From Flavobacteriaceae bacterium (GTDB taxonomy: Bacteria > Bacteroidota > Bacteroidia > Flavobacteriales > Flavobacteriaceae): a stretch of DNA of 6,152 nt. The position numbers and the translations under genes are program-made. How positions within the stretch are numbered: the first letter of the stretch is position 1; every line of letters starts with the position of its first letter. Below, piece after piece: positions 5,883 through 6,152 of the stretch. The stretch is taken from the NCBI GenBank assembly GCA_002695445.1, contig NZOY01000053.1, forward strand, positions 15,650-21,801, in the 5' to 3' direction. A model generated the notes under the pieces. It had not been told where the DNA came from. It made no database searches and saw nothing but the letters and a program-made list of their open reading frames with translations.

Positions 5883-6152
5883 TTAATAAACATAGCAAAG
5901 TAATTCGCCACCTACATCTTTTGATTTAGCCTGCTTTCCAGTCATTAAACCCTTAGAAGTTGAAACAATTGAAATGCCCAATCCATTTAAAATTCTTGGA
6001 AAATTTCCCGCAGATGCATATTTTCTTAAACCTGGAGTACTGATTCTTTGTAATTTCTTTATTATAGGTTCTTTAGTAATATTATCATACTTTAATGCAA
6101 TCTTTATATTACCCTGATTATTTTTGGTTTCTTCAAATTTATAACTTAAAAT
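5883..6152 (-). CDS. rpsH: 30S ribosomal protein S8, C-terminal part (cut by window edge)
   Basis: S8 is a primary 16S rRNA binder in the 30S platform and, in E. coli, the translational repressor of the spc operon. The visible 89 residues enter in frame at the window edge (ILSYKFEETKNNQGNIKIAL) and end at TAA 5883-5885. The C-terminal half is unmistakable: PIIKKLQRISTPGLRKYASA, then PRILNGLGISIVSTSKGLMT and ending GGELLCYVY, with the STSKG loop that contacts helix 21 of 16S rRNA. Against the usual length of about 130 residues, the missing N-terminal part should be about 40 codons. The gene precedes rplF by 19 nt, as in other spc operons. The S8 regulatory target, if one exists, would lie upstream, outside the window. 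Confidence 0.96.
   Translation of the reverse strand: MLSYKFEETKNNQGNIKIALKYDNITKEPIIKKLQRISTPGLRKYASAGNFPRILNGLGISIVSTSKGLMTGKQAKSKDVGGELLCYVY

Larger units (their letters stand above)
1..6152 (-). other. spc-alpha ribosomal protein operon (partial)
   Basis: Thirteen genes follow one another on the minus strand in the order rpsH, rplF, rplR, rpsE, rpmD, rplO, secY, infA, rpmJ, rpsM, rpsK, rpsD, rpoA. Gaps are 2 to 21 nt, with one 1-nt overlap (rplR/rpsE) and one 52-nt gap (rpsK/rpsD). No terminator hairpin with a T-run and no convincing promoter was seen between genes. In E. coli the spc and alpha operons are separate units; here only 3 nt separate rpmJ (end of spc) from rpsM (start of alpha), so co-transcription is inferred. 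The operon continues past both window edges, by family precedent to rpsN/rplE upstream and rplQ downstream, but neither is visible. Confidence 0.85.

Noticed and set aside
6134..6141. TAnnTTTG-like promoter element on the minus strand in rpsH
   Set aside because: The partner TTTG would lie outside the window, and such 8-mers are common by chance in AT-rich coding DNA.
1..6152. Hidden mobile element, CRISPR array, tRNA or novel system
   Set aside because: Gene coverage is essentially complete, the gaps are tiny, and all products are housekeeping proteins of normal length; nothing is left to hold such an element.

Overview
The window is a stretch of the conserved ribosomal-protein superoperon (spc plus alpha operons) of a bacterium, all of it on the minus strand. 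In transcription order, from high to low coordinates, it reads rpsH (3' part) - rplF - rplR - rpsE - rpmD - rplO - secY - infA - rpmJ - rpsM - rpsK - rpsD - rpoA (5' part). Both end genes are cut by the window edges; the 11 between them are complete and intact.

The organism is most likely a member of the Bacteroidota, probably a low-GC flavobacterium. The DNA is clearly AT-rich. Eleven of the twelve visible starts have no plausible Shine-Dalgarno sequence. L36 has lost three of its four zinc ligands, and S4 has a Cys-free N-terminus. RpoA starts [12 protein letters not shown], and S5 and L18 have the sequence style of that phylum. The order secY-infA-rpmJ-rpsM, without adk or map after secY, also fits flavobacteria. 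These are judgements from remembered family sequences, not database searches.

Layout: 5883-6152 is the C-terminal part of S8. Positions 4228-5863 hold L6, L18, S5 and L30, and 3773-4225 holds L15. SecY, the translocon channel, is at 2408-3763, IF-1 at 2189-2404, and the 38-residue L36 at 2062-2178. S13, S11 and S4 fill 633-2058, and the N-terminal domain of the RNA polymerase alpha subunit fills 1-611. Gaps are 2-21 nt, with one 1-nt overlap, except for a 52-nt gap between rpsK and rpsD. No gap has room for a clear promoter or terminator, so one long transcript is the simplest reading. The products act together: small- and large-subunit ribosomal proteins, an initiation factor, the membrane channel that receives nascent proteins, and the polymerase subunit that nucleates RNAP assembly.

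I see no mobile element, CRISPR array, RNA gene, frameshift or foreign insertion, and no sign of an undescribed system. The findings are modest: lineage-typical zinc loss, SD-less initiation, merging of the spc and alpha units with only 3 nt between rpmJ and rpsM, and a possible pair of mutually exclusive hairpins before rpsD.
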